Below, one piece after another: positions 16,945-26,193 of a stretch of 64,000 nucleotides of DNA. The stretch's first letter is position 1, and each line of letters begins with the position of its first letter. A program made the translations under genes and the position numbers. Source of the DNA: Desulfovibrio sp. JC010 (GTDB lineage Bacteria; Desulfobacterota; Desulfovibrionia; Desulfovibrionales; Desulfovibrionaceae); the NCBI RefSeq assembly GCF_010470675.1, contig NZ_VOIQ01000017.1, positions 1-64,000 on the forward strand, read 5' to 3'. Below the pieces are notes generated by a model that was not told where the DNA came from, did not search any database, and saw only the letters and a program-made list of their open reading frames with translations.

Positions 16945-17571
16945 ATGTCCATTGAATTTTGGGGAGTATACGTACTGACTGTTTTTCTGGCTTCCATCAT
17001 ACCGGGGCCGAGCATGATTCTGGCTTTGACCCATGGAATTAAATACGGGGCCAGACGGGCAGTTGCCACCGCTCTGGGAAACAGTGCCGCTTCTTTTCTG
17101 CAGGCAGTTGTCTCAATTGCCGGACTGGGTGCCCTGCTTGCTGCATCCGAAACAGCTTTTATGCTGGTTAAATATGCCGGGGCCGCCTATCTGGTCTGGC
17201 TTGGTATCGGAGTGCTTATATCCGGGGATTTCAGTTTTGAAGAAGGCGGCGTTGAAGCAGCTGGAAAGACTTCTGCCCGGAAACTGTTTTTACAGGGGTT
17301 CTGGGTCGCGGCAGGGAATCCAAAAGCCATTGTTTTTTTCAGTGCTCTGTTTCCCCAGTTCATCAGCAGCGGACAGGCTTCCCTGCAGCATTTTGCCATG
17401 CTTTTGGGGCTGCTTACCGTCATCGCTTTCGGGTGTATGATGATTTATGCCTGCGGTGGCGAAAAAATTAAGGAAATTATCAAGGGTACTGCGATTTGCA
17501 GGTATATCAATAAAGTGCTGGGGACTGCTTTTGTGGGGCTTGGCGTAAGTCTGGCCTGTTCCAGAAGATAA
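16945..17571 (+). CDS. LysE/RhtB family amino acid exporter
   Basis: A 208-residue inner-membrane protein with five to six hydrophobic helices. It opens with SIEFWGVYVLTVFLASIIPGPSM, where the PGP motif after the first helix is the hallmark of the LysE/RhtB exporters. The substrate, possibly homoserine, threonine or another amino acid, cannot be told. The start is ATG 16945, behind GGGAG at 16932-16936; the longer frame from 16921 begins inside the purE terminator and is rejected. The gene converges with the receiver protein to its right, 17 bp away. Confidence 0.88.
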   Translation: MSIEFWGVYVLTVFLASIIPGPSMILALTHGIKYGARRAVATALGNSAASFLQAVVSIAGLGALLAASETAFMLVKYAGAAYLVWLGIGVLISGDFSFEEGGVEAAGKTSARKLFLQGFWVAAGNPKAIVFFSALFPQFISSGQASLQHFAMLLGLLTVIAFGCMMIYACGGEKIKEIIKGTAICRYINKVLGTAFVGLGVSLACSRR

Positions 17572-17588
17572 TTTCAAGGGCTGGAAGC

Positions 17589-17954
17589 CTAAGCCAGCAT
17601 GGAGCGCACTGTGGTCAGAAAATCGTCCTGAGAAAATGGTTTGACCAGTGCTTCTTTCGCGCCAAGGGCTTTGGCCTGTTTCAGGTATTCCAGCCCGGTG
17701 AATTCACCGCCGCCGGAAATAACCAGAATGCTGGCTTCCGGTTGTTTCTGCTTCATTTCAAGAATGGTCTGGATGCCGTCCATATTGGGCATGAAAATAT
17801 CGATGATGACCAGATCAACGGCTTTGCCGTCAAAAACAGATAAGCCTTCCTCGCCATCCGCAGCGGTGAGTACATTGACCTCTTCTTTTCTGAGGTAATG
17901 CTTGAGAAGTTCAAGCATTTTAGGGTCGTCGTCGACAATCAGGATCGTTTTCAT
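17589..17954 (-). CDS. Single-domain response regulator (CheY-like)
   Basis: A 121-residue receiver with no output domain. The acidic triad is D8/D9/D10 with phosphoacceptor D52 (VIIDIFMP), and the conserved Lys lies in ALVKPF near the C-terminus. It signals by binding a partner when phosphorylated. It follows the Hpt gene by 104 bp on the same strand, so the two probably form part of one phosphorelay, but no kinase is nearby. Confidence 0.92.
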   Translation of the reverse strand: MKTILIVDDDPKMLELLKHYLRKEEVNVLTAADGEEGLSVFDGKAVDLVIIDIFMPNMDGIQTILEMKQKQPEASILVISGGGEFTGLEYLKQAKALGAKEALVKPFSQDDFLTTVRSMLA

Positions 17955-18058
17955 TTTATATTTATATTTAGCAGTTGATGAAACCTGTCTTTGCCTAACT
18001 CATGGTCGGCAAAAATGAAAGCGGTGGGTTTATTAGCTTTTTTATAAGTTTATTTCGA

Positions 18059-18424
18059 TTATTTTGCCATTGTTGCTGTTGATTCCGGCAGATATTCAAT
18101 TGCCTTTGTTATTTCGTTTTCCAGTTCGGGAAGAATCTCCCGGGCAGCGGAGTTGTCTCCATTTCCTGCTGCTTTTTCCATTGTCCAGCTCACGGACTGA
18201 GCTTTCATTGCTCCCACTGCTCCGCATTCTCCTTTAAGCGTATGAGCATAGTTCGAGGCTTCCTTGAGTTCTCCCCGTTCAAGGCTCTTTTTTATTCCTC
18301 CAAGATGTTTAAGTGCTTCCTCCTTGAAAATTGCAATGGCTTCATCCAGCAGTTCATAATCCTGCGCGAACCTTGCCAGGGCACTTTTCAGGTCGAAGTT
18401 CTCCGAAATGCATTTGGGTTCCAT
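18059..18424 (-). CDS. Histidine phosphotransfer (Hpt) protein
   Basis: A 121-residue helical phosphotransfer protein. H61 in AHTLKGECGAVGA is the phosphorylated residue; the flanking LKGE-GAVG pattern is that of Hpt domains. Such proteins pass phosphate between a hybrid kinase and a receiver. It is upstream of, and on the same strand as, the CheY-like protein at 17589, its likely receiver. There is no kinase, receiver fusion or catalytic domain in the same unit. Confidence 0.9.
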   Translation of the reverse strand: MEPKCISENFDLKSALARFAQDYELLDEAIAIFKEEALKHLGGIKKSLERGELKEASNYAHTLKGECGAVGAMKAQSVSWTMEKAAGNGDNSAAREILPELENEITKAIEYLPESTATMAK

Positions 18425-18530
18425 TCTTGTCTCCGTATAGCTGAACTTTTCGGCTCAGTATTTTGGCCGACTAGTTTTATAATATCGTAAGCAGGGGGCA
18501 GCATCAACATCGATTTGAAATATGTTGAAA

Positions 18531-18566
18531 AAAATCCCCGGCGGAAAATTTCCACCGGGGATTTTA
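18531..18566 (-). terminator. Intrinsic terminator of htpG
   Basis: AAAATCCCCGG... pairs with CCGGGGATTTT. The one irregular pair is C-A on the plus strand but G-U on the minus strand, so the RNA structure belongs to htpG. Confidence 0.85.
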
Positions 18567-18588
18567 TGCATTTTTTTATATGAAATGA

Positions 18589-20487
18589 CTAGTCTTTCTT
18601 TTCCAGTTCGGCATACCAGCCGCCGGCTTTGGTCAGCAGGCTCTGGATGCGGCCCACAAGGGCGTGGGGGTCGTTCAGATAGCCTTCCAGCAGCAGGGCG
18701 GATTCAAGGAGCTGGTTGGAGGAAAGGGCGATGAACTCGTCTTCCGGGTTGACCTTGAAGATTTCCAGCATGGAACGCAGCAGCGGGTGGTCGGCGTTCA
18801 CTTCCATGGTCTTGGTGGGGATGGAGCTGTCTTTGTTCATGGCCTTCATGAGTTTTTCCATGGAAGAGGTCATGGCTCCATCCGGGTTGACCAGACGGCA
18901 GGGGGAATCGGAAAGTCTTTCGGAAACCTTCACTTCCGCCACTTGTTCACCGAGGACTTCTTTCATCCTGGCGATGAGCGCGTCCATGTCTTTTTCCTGT
19001 TCTTCGGAAAGAGGTTCCGGCTCATCTTCTTTTTCAGCGGACTCAAATTTGTCCAGCTTTTCAAGGTCGGCGTACTCGGCGGCTACGAAGCTGAAGTCTT
19101 CGTATTCGCGGATGGATTCCATGACGAATTCATCGATAGGCTCGTAAAGGTAGAGTACTTCGATATCCTTGTTACGGAAGATTTCAAGGTGCGGGTTGAG
19201 GTTGGCGGCCTCGCGGCTGGCTACCACTGAGTAGTAGATTTCCTTCTGGTCTTCCTTGGCGCGTTCGATGTAGTCAGCGAAGGAAACAAGGGTTTCACCT
19301 TCAGCTTTGGAAGAATCAAAGCGGAGCAGGTTGGCGAATTTCTCGCGGTTGATAAAATCCATGTGCCCGGCTTTGAAAATTTTGGAGTGGGCTTTCCAAA
19401 ACTTGGCGTACTTTTCGGCGTCATCCTTGGCGAGTTTTTCCAGCTGACCCAGAACCTGTTTGGTCAGGGTTGTGCTGATTTTGCCGATGAGCAGGTTGTC
19501 CTGCAGGGTTTCGCGGGAGATGTTCAGGGGCAGGTCTTCAGTATCGACCACACCCTTGATGAAGCTCAGGTATTCGGGAAGCAGGTTTTTGTTCTGCTTT
19601 TCGATGAGCACGCGGCGCACGTAAAGGTCCAGTCCCCAGTTGTCGCGGTCCATGCCGAAGATATCGAGGTCTTTTTCCGGGATGAAGAGCAGGGAGTTGA
19701 ACTGTACCGGAGCGTCCACGGAAAAATGCAGGGTATCGATGGGAGGCTGCACATCGTAGGTCAGGAATTTGTAGAATTCTTCGTACTGTTCCTGCTTGAT
19801 CTGGAATTTAGGTTCACGCCAGAGGGCGGATACTGTGTTGACCCGCTCACCGCCGATCATGATGGGGAAAGATACGAAGTTTGAGTGGCGTTTGACGATT
19901 TCCTTGAGTTTGTCATCGGAATCGAAACGTTCGGCGTTGTCTTCATTGAGGTGGATTTCAATGATGGTTCCGTGATCCATTTCCGGTTCGATCTCGGTCA
20001 GCTCGTAAGCGTTTTTGCCGTCGGAAACCCACTGGATTGCGGGCTCGTCTTTCTTGTATGACTTAGTGCGAACAACAACGTGATCGGAAACCATGAAGAT
20101 GGAGTAGAAGCCCACACCGAAACGGCCGATGAGGGAATCGAGGCTTTCTTTTGATTCAGCTGCCTGCTTGACGAATTCGGCAGAACCGGAATGGGCGATG
20201 GTCCCGATGTTGGTCATCACTTCTTCGCGGGTCATGCCGATACCGGTATCGGTCACGGTTACGGTCTTTTTCTCTTCGTCATAAGCGATGAGGATTTCAG
20301 GTTCCACTTCATCTTCCAGCTCAGGATTGCTGTTAATGGCGAAGCGCATTTTATCAAGGGCGTCTGATGCGTTGGAAACCAGTTCGCGCAGGAAAATTTC
20401 GCGGTTGGTGTAGAGAGAGTGGACCAGGATGTCCAGCAGCTGGTTTACTTCAGCTTTGAATTCGAATTTTTCTGTCTGGGCAGTCAT
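18589..20487 (-). CDS. htpG: Molecular chaperone HtpG (Hsp90)
   Basis: A 632-residue cytosolic ATP-dependent chaperone that remodels client proteins as a dimer. The GHKL ATPase motifs are complete: NREIFLRELVSNASDALDK at about 28-46, DTGIGM at about 96 and GRFGVGFYS at about 140. Middle and C-terminal dimerisation domains are present at normal length. GGAGG lies seven bases before the ATG. It lies downstream of a MerR-like regulator on the same strand, with a hairpin between them; a regulatory link is possible but unproven. Confidence 0.97.
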   Translation of the reverse strand: MTAQTEKFEFKAEVNQLLDILVHSLYTNREIFLRELVSNASDALDKMRFAINSNPELEDEVEPEILIAYDEEKKTVTVTDTGIGMTREEVMTNIGTIAHSGSAEFVKQAAESKESLDSLIGRFGVGFYSIFMVSDHVVVRTKSYKKDEPAIQWVSDGKNAYELTEIEPEMDHGTIIEIHLNEDNAERFDSDDKLKEIVKRHSNFVSFPIMIGGERVNTVSALWREPKFQIKQEQYEEFYKFLTYDVQPPIDTLHFSVDAPVQFNSLLFIPEKDLDIFGMDRDNWGLDLYVRRVLIEKQNKNLLPEYLSFIKGVVDTEDLPLNISRETLQDNLLIGKISTTLTKQVLGQLEKLAKDDAEKYAKFWKAHSKIFKAGHMDFINREKFANLLRFDSSKAEGETLVSFADYIERAKEDQKEIYYSVVASREAANLNPHLEIFRNKDIEVLYLYEPIDEFVMESIREYEDFSFVAAEYADLEKLDKFESAEKEDEPEPLSEEQEKDMDALIARMKEVLGEQVAEVKVSERLSDSPCRLVNPDGAMTSSMEKLMKAMNKDSSIPTKTMEVNADHPLLRSMLEIFKVNPEDEFIALSSNQLLESALLLEGYLNDPHALVGRIQSLLTKAGGWYAELEKKD

Positions 20488-20513
20488 TTTAATTCCTCCA
20501 TAAACATAAAATT

Positions 20514-20542
20514 CCTTCCGGCTGCGCAGGTCAGCCGGAAGG
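20514..20542 (-). terminator. Hairpin between the MerR-like gene and htpG
   Basis: An 11-bp perfect stem (CCTTCCGGCTG / CAGCCGGAAGG) with a 7-base loop. The minus-strand tail after it is only AATTTTAT, so it is either a weak terminator of the MerR-like gene or a structured htpG leader. Confidence 0.5.
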
Positions 20543-20589
20543 TCTTGTGTGTAATTTTTAGTGTCCGTTTCCGGGGGAAAGGACTAATC

Positions 20590-21234
20590 TTATTTAGTAA
20601 TGGTTTTCAGCTTGTCAAGCAGGTATTTTTCCATTTCGCGGCGGTCTTTGCGCAGTCGGACCAGCTCCGCTTCCATGATGGAGAGCTTTTCTTTGAGTTC
20701 GTTATTCTCGCTTTTCAAGCCTTCAATGCTTTCATTCTGGGCATTCAGGTCCGCGCTGGCTTTATCCATGCAGGCTTTTACGTCTTCGGATATTGTTCCC
20801 TGCGGCATACAGGATAACATGCCTTTCAGTCCTTCATTAATGGACTTGGCTATTTCCGTACCCATGGCTGCGGCCAGCTGGATGGCAGGTTCAAGGTTGG
20901 CCTGTTGCATTTGGGCGGGAGCGGCAGGCGCGGCCGCGCTCACTTCCGGCCCCTGCGGATCAATGGCCACGTTGACCGGATATTTGCGGGAAAGTTCGGC
21001 CATGACATCTTCGGCGGTATGACCCTGTTTGAGCATGGAGGCGATAATTTTAAAAATTTCAACTGCTTCAGATTTAAATCTTTTCTGCCTGTTGCGTCCT
21101 GTGCTGGGCAGGTACTGGGCAAAACGGTTTTTCCAGTAGTGCAGGGTTGATTCAGGGACTTCCAGCAGGCGTGAAATCTCCGCAATGGAGAGAAGTTTTT
21201 TGTCTGGCACGGCATGCTCCGCATTGGGGTTCAT
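20590..21234 (-). CDS. MerR-type HTH regulator with coiled-coil tail
   Basis: A 214-residue protein. The N-terminal winged helix-turn-helix (LLSIAEISRLLEVPESTLHY, then WKNRF) is of the MerR kind. It is followed by a low-complexity Ala/Pro/Gln region and a long C-terminal coiled coil (about 140-205), which is unusual for MerR and suggests oligomers rather than ligand binding. No effector domain or metal-binding Cys is seen. The start is taken at ATG 21234 (MNPNAEHAVPD), because the frame extends upstream only to a TTG with an AT-rich, unlikely leader. Its target could be htpG, 102 bp downstream, or distant genes. Confidence 0.7.
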   Translation of the reverse strand: MNPNAEHAVPDKKLLSIAEISRLLEVPESTLHYWKNRFAQYLPSTGRNRQKRFKSEAVEIFKIIASMLKQGHTAEDVMAELSRKYPVNVAIDPQGPEVSAAAPAAPAQMQQANLEPAIQLAAAMGTEIAKSINEGLKGMLSCMPQGTISEDVKACMDKASADLNAQNESIEGLKSENNELKEKLSIMEAELVRLRKDRREMEKYLLDKLKTITK

Positions 21235-21579
21235 GGAAAATTCAAAATTTTTTGATGATTTATTTTTTTTAATTTTTAATTCAACCCAAGTCAATAAGCT
21301 ATCAAATTATTACAAAAATGTTGCATTTCGAACATTTTTGTGTTCACTTTCGATCAGGAAACCCTATTGATTCCTTCTCCAGAATGGAGTACGCGGTGGT
21401 CCAGACAGGTCTTAAAAGGCTGACTGGAAAGAGAAATCAATTGCGATTTTCGTTTTTCCAACGGTCTTTGAAAACAGACTTAAGGTTGTACCATAATTGT
21501 ACCGCAATCATGTTTTTAGTTTTTGCGGAATATGGTATTAGACTTTGGAGTAAGAATCCAGCAAGCAGCGGAGTCCTCT
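21235..21579. other. AT-rich gap between MerR-like gene and coaX
   Basis: 345 bp of divergent upstream sequence. No hairpin, operator or small gene could be supported. Start-site choice for both flanking genes affects its limits. Confidence 0.4.
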
Positions 21580-22365
21580 TTGAGTTCGGAAACTATTTTA
21601 CTTTTTGATGTGGGGAATACCAATACCAAAATCGGTTTTTCCACCCGTGATAAAATCGGTCCCTCGTTCACCCTGCCTACCGATCCTGGCGGCACTGCTG
21701 ATTCATGGGGGCTGAAGCTGGTTGAAATCTGCCGGGTGGCCGGTTTCTCCAATGAGGACATCATCGGCGGGGCCGTGTCTTCGGTTGTTCCGCCCATGAA
21801 CCCGATCCTTAAGCGGGCCGTGGAAAGGTTTTTCCCCTGCGAACTGCGTTTTGCCCCGAATTCCATCCCGCTGGCCCTGAACAACAAGTACGAAAGGCCG
21901 TGGGAGGTGGGGGCTGACAGGCTGGTTACCGCCTTTGCGGGCCGCCAGCTCAGTGACAGCGAGAACCTCATCGTGGTTGATTTCGGAACCGCCACCACCT
22001 TCGACTGTGTGGTGGGCATGGATTACATGGGCGGGCTGATCTGTCCCGGTGTGCTCTCTTCCACCAAGGCACTGGCATCCGGGACGGCCAAGCTGCCGCA
22101 TATTTCTTTAGAGATCGAGTCCGACACCATCAGACCGGGCAAAAGTACCGCAGACAGCCTCAATCAGGGGCTTATCTTCGGGTTCGCGGCCATGGTTGAA
22201 GGCTTGAGCGAGCGACTGGGCAAGACTCTCGGCGGGGAGGTCGAGCTAATCGCCACCGGAGGTTTTGCCTCCAAAATTGCTGAAGTCTGCCGGGCAATCG
22301 ACCGTGTGGAACCGACCCTTCTTCTGGACGGGTTGCGCATGGCTTGGTTCGGCAGTGAAAAATAG
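21580..22365 (+). CDS. coaX: Type III pantothenate kinase
   Basis: A 261-residue enzyme that phosphorylates pantothenate, the first step of coenzyme A synthesis, without the feedback control of type I kinases. The ASKHA-fold motifs are clear: LLFDVGNTNTKIG, then GADR and VVDFGTATTFD. The start is set at TTG 21580, six bases after GGAG (21570-21573), which places DVGNTNT at the usual distance from the N-terminus; the ATG at 21532 has only a weak ribosome binding site and adds 16 unconserved residues. The gene precedes eno by 82 bp. Confidence 0.88.
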   Translation: MSSETILLFDVGNTNTKIGFSTRDKIGPSFTLPTDPGGTADSWGLKLVEICRVAGFSNEDIIGGAVSSVVPPMNPILKRAVERFFPCELRFAPNSIPLALNNKYERPWEVGADRLVTAFAGRQLSDSENLIVVDFGTATTFDCVVGMDYMGGLICPGVLSSTKALASGTAKLPHISLEIESDTIRPGKSTADSLNQGLIFGFAAMVEGLSERLGKTLGGEVELIATGGFASKIAEVCRAIDRVEPTLLLDGLRMAWFGSEK

Positions 22366-22411
22366 TTTAGTGTAGGTTTTTTGGCCGGGAATGTACCCGG
22401 CAGTTTAGTAA

Positions 22412-23740
<1,329 letters not shown>

Positions 23741-23768
23741 GAACAGCTAGACTGTTTAGTTTATTACA

Positions 23769-23799
23769 GGGCTGCGGGGTTATCTCCGCAGCCCTTTTT
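23769..23799 (+). terminator. Intrinsic terminator of eno
   Basis: A 9-bp GC-rich stem, GGGCTGCGG / CCGCAGCCC, then TTTTT. Confidence 0.92.
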
Positions 23800-23919
23800 G
23801 TGTATATGGTATGTTAGTTTTTATGTTGGCGGGGGAATAGTGTATTGTCTTCTTGCCAGTGGGTGAAAATTACAATATGCCTTTTTCACCCACAGGCCCA
23901 AAACAGCGGAGAAATTTCA

Positions 23920-24780
23920 ATGCAGATTTTGAATGGTAAAGAAACAGCTCTTACTATTCGTGAAGAGCTGAAAGTAGAGATAGACGGACTTAAAGAAAAA
24001 CACGGCCGCGCGCCCGGTCTGGCCGTTATTCTGGTCGGCGAGGACCCGGCATCTCAGGTTTACGTGCGCAACAAGGAAATCGCCTGCGAAAAAGCGGGTA
24101 TTGTTTCCACTGCCCACCGTATTGATGCGTCCGTTTCTCAGGAAGATCTGGAAGCCCTGATCCAGAAGCTCAACGCAGACGAGACCATCGACGGTATTTT
24201 GCTGCAGCTGCCCCTGCCCAAGGGACTGGACAGCCAGCGTTGCCTCGAACTTATCGATCCCGGCAAGGACGTGGACGGTTTCCATCCCATGAACGTAGGC
24301 AAGCTCATGCTCGGCCTGCCCGGTTTCCGTTCATGTACTCCCGCAGGTATCATGACCCTGCTGGAACGTTACAACCTGCCCACCTCCGGCAAGAAAGCCG
24401 TAGTGGTAGGCCGTTCCAACATCGTCGGTAAGCCTCTTGCCATGATGCTTATGCAGTACGGTGATTTCGCAAACGCCACCGTGACTGTCTGTCATTCCCG
24501 CACCGACAACCTCGCCGAGGAAGTCAAAGTCGCAGATTTCGTTTTTGCCGCCATCGGCATTGCCAAGTTCATCAAGAAAGATATGGTCAAAGACGGCGCA
24601 GTCGTTGTTGACGTAGGCATCAACCGCACTGATGAAGGTCTGGTGGGTGACTGTGATTACGCCGCCCTTGAAGACGTGGCATCCGCCATGACTCCCGTTC
24701 CCGGCGGAGTCGGACCCATGACCATTGCCCAGCTTCTGATCAATACCGTACAGGCTTATAAGGAGCATGTGGGGGCGTAG
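23920..24780 (+). CDS. folD: Methylenetetrahydrofolate dehydrogenase / cyclohydrolase
   Basis: A 286-residue bifunctional enzyme that interconverts methylene-, methenyl- and formyl-tetrahydrofolate, feeding purine and one-carbon metabolism. Recognised motifs are the [13 protein letters not shown] active-site region, QLPLPKGLD, and the NADP-binding [12 protein letters not shown] with the final [15 protein letters not shown]. The start is ATG 23920, eight bases after GGAG; the frame is open to 23845 but the extra residues are not conserved. Its own terminator follows. Confidence 0.97.
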   Translation: MQILNGKETALTIREELKVEIDGLKEKHGRAPGLAVILVGEDPASQVYVRNKEIACEKAGIVSTAHRIDASVSQEDLEALIQKLNADETIDGILLQLPLPKGLDSQRCLELIDPGKDVDGFHPMNVGKLMLGLPGFRSCTPAGIMTLLERYNLPTSGKKAVVVGRSNIVGKPLAMMLMQYGDFANATVTVCHSRTDNLAEEVKVADFVFAAIGIAKFIKKDMVKDGAVVVDVGINRTDEGLVGDCDYAALEDVASAMTPVPGGVGPMTIAQLLINTVQAYKEHVGA

Positions 24781-24810
24781 GGTTTAGCTGGTTGATATAT
24801 TTAGGATTGA

Positions 24811-24846
24811 AAAACTCCCTGTCTCGGTTGAGGCAGGGAGTTTTTT
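24811..24846 (+). terminator. Intrinsic terminator of folD
   Basis: A 13-bp stem (AACTCCCTGTCTC / GAGGCAGGGAGTT, one U-G pair) with A5 before and T6 after. Confidence 0.92.
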
Positions 24847-24859
24847 AGTTTGCTGGAAG

Positions 24860-24887
24860 TTGACAAAGCAAAATATTCTACTAGAAT
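24860..24887 (+). promoter_or_regulatory. Sigma-70-type promoter of the ATPase gene, overlapping a palindrome
   Basis: TTGACA (24860-24865), a 16-bp spacer and TAGAAT (24882-24887, five of six matches to TATAAT). The -10 box is the right half of palindrome copy 1, so a protein bound there would block RNA polymerase. Confidence 0.6.
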
Positions 24888-24924
24888 AATTCCAAGAGAA
24901 TAAAATCAAATGCTCTACTAGAAT
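24875..24924. repeat. Upstream palindrome array (three copies)
   Basis: Three copies of a 13-bp near-palindrome: ATTCTACTAGAAT (24875), ATTCCAAGAGAAT (24889, exactly 14 bp later) and GCTCTACTAGAAT (24912). They lie between the folD terminator and the ATPase start. Three matching copies lie downstream of the gene. Confidence 0.75.
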
Positions 24925-24939
24925 AATTTGGAGTATGTC

Positions 24940-26061
24940 ATGAATAATCCTTTCCGCTTTAACACCTTACGCCCCAGCGATCCTTTCTGTGACCGTGAAA
25001 AAGAACTTGTCGATTTGATCACGCACGGCATGAACGGCGCGAACGTGACTCTTTTTTCTCCTCGTAGATATGGGAAAACCTCTCTAATCAAACGTGCCCA
25101 GAATGAGTTGCATGATCAAGGTGCTTACGTCTTTTATGTTGATTTTTATCGAGTAATGTCGGTGGAAGACCTAGCCTCGCGGCTTGCGCGGGCGGTTTAC
25201 GAAGGACTAAGCGAGTATGTGTCCTTTTTTGAGAAGGGCAAAAAAGCTTTGTTGGAATTTTTCAGGACTTACCGCCCGGTATTTACTCCAACTGAAGATG
25301 GCGGGATCGAAATAGATGTGCGCGCTACTGAGGGCATTTCTGGTTATGATTTGCTTGAATCCTTACTCAAAGAAATAGGGCGGTTTGCCGAAAAAGCGGA
25401 CAGACCCGTGCACATCGCCATGGATGAATTTCAGGATATTGTGGAAGTGGACAAGGGTAAAACCGAAGCCTTGTTGCGGACCCATATCCAGATGCATGGA
25501 GCCGGGTATATCTTTGCGGGCAGCAGGCGGCGTATTCTCAAATCCATGTTTACGGACAGGCACCGTCCATTCTATAACAGCACACTTTTGATGGAGTTGC
25601 CCCCGCTGCCCCATGAAGATCTTGTGGAGTATATCGTCGATCTTTTCAGCAAAGGCGGTAAATCTATTTCACGCGAAGCCGCTGTTTTGGTTTCTTCTCT
25701 CGTTGATCAATATCCGTATTACGCCCAGCTGTTCAGCTACTTGTTGTTTGGAATGGGGACTGACCCAAGCCTTGATGATGTTGATGAATGCTTTGAATCA
25801 TTGTTGGCGAGCGAAAGATATTCTTATCAGGGAATTGTAGATGGTTTGACTCCGGTACAGCTTGCCTTGCTGGTCGGGTTGGCAAAGTTTCCCGGAAGCA
25901 AAGTTACCTCGCAGGTCTTCCTGAAAGAAACAAATCTGTCATCCGGCGGGGTGCAAAAAGCTTTGAAGCATTTGAGTGTGCAAGACTTGATTAGCGATGA
26001 AAAGAACGGCTGGGAACTTGTCGACCCGGTATTCAGGAAGTGGCTGATCAGAACATTTTAA
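24940..26061 (+). CDS. AAA-type (archaeal-like) ATPase with C-terminal winged helix
   Basis: A 373-residue P-loop ATPase of the prokaryotic/archaeal ATPase family (PF01637-like). Walker A is the variant SPRRYGKTSL at 40-49, Walker B AMDEFQD at about 162-168, and a sensor region FAGSRRRIL at about 190. The last 70 residues (PVQLALLVGLA to KWLIRTF) form a winged helix typical of this family, able to bind DNA. Members occur in many copies in archaea and some bacteria; their function is unsettled. GGAG lies six bases before ATG 24940. It is flanked on both sides by palindromes and has its own promoter and terminator, so it looks like a self-contained, inserted unit. Confidence 0.85.
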   Translation: MNNPFRFNTLRPSDPFCDREKELVDLITHGMNGANVTLFSPRRYGKTSLIKRAQNELHDQGAYVFYVDFYRVMSVEDLASRLARAVYEGLSEYVSFFEKGKKALLEFFRTYRPVFTPTEDGGIEIDVRATEGISGYDLLESLLKEIGRFAEKADRPVHIAMDEFQDIVEVDKGKTEALLRTHIQMHGAGYIFAGSRRRILKSMFTDRHRPFYNSTLLMELPPLPHEDLVEYIVDLFSKGGKSISREAAVLVSSLVDQYPYYAQLFSYLLFGMGTDPSLDDVDECFESLLASERYSYQGIVDGLTPVQLALLVGLAKFPGSKVTSQVFLKETNLSSGGVQKALKHLSVQDLISDEKNGWELVDPVFRKWLIRTF

Positions 26062-26106
26062 ATCAAAAACTCCCCCTTCCTCAACAGCCGAGAAAGGGGG
26101 AGTTCC
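26061..26106 (+). terminator. Intrinsic terminator of the ATPase gene
   Basis: An 11-bp stem (AACTCCCCCTT / AAGGGGGAGTT) with a 15-base loop and an A-rich left flank. The T-run is poor. Its arms resemble those of the folD terminator. Confidence 0.7.
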
Positions 26107-26111
26107 ATTTT

Positions 26112-26161
26112 GCTCTACTAGAACACTAAAAATTATTCCAATAGAATTATTCTCCTAGAAT
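26112..26161. repeat. Downstream palindrome array (three copies)
   Basis: Copies GCTCTACTAGAAC (26112), ATTCCAATAGAAT (26135) and ATTCTCCTAGAAT (26149, again 14 bp apart). TGCTCTACTAGAA at 26111 repeats 24911 exactly. Both adjacent genes converge here, so this array cannot be a promoter operator. Confidence 0.75.
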
Positions 26162-26193
26162 AATTTCTTTGATTTTATAAATCAACCCAATCC

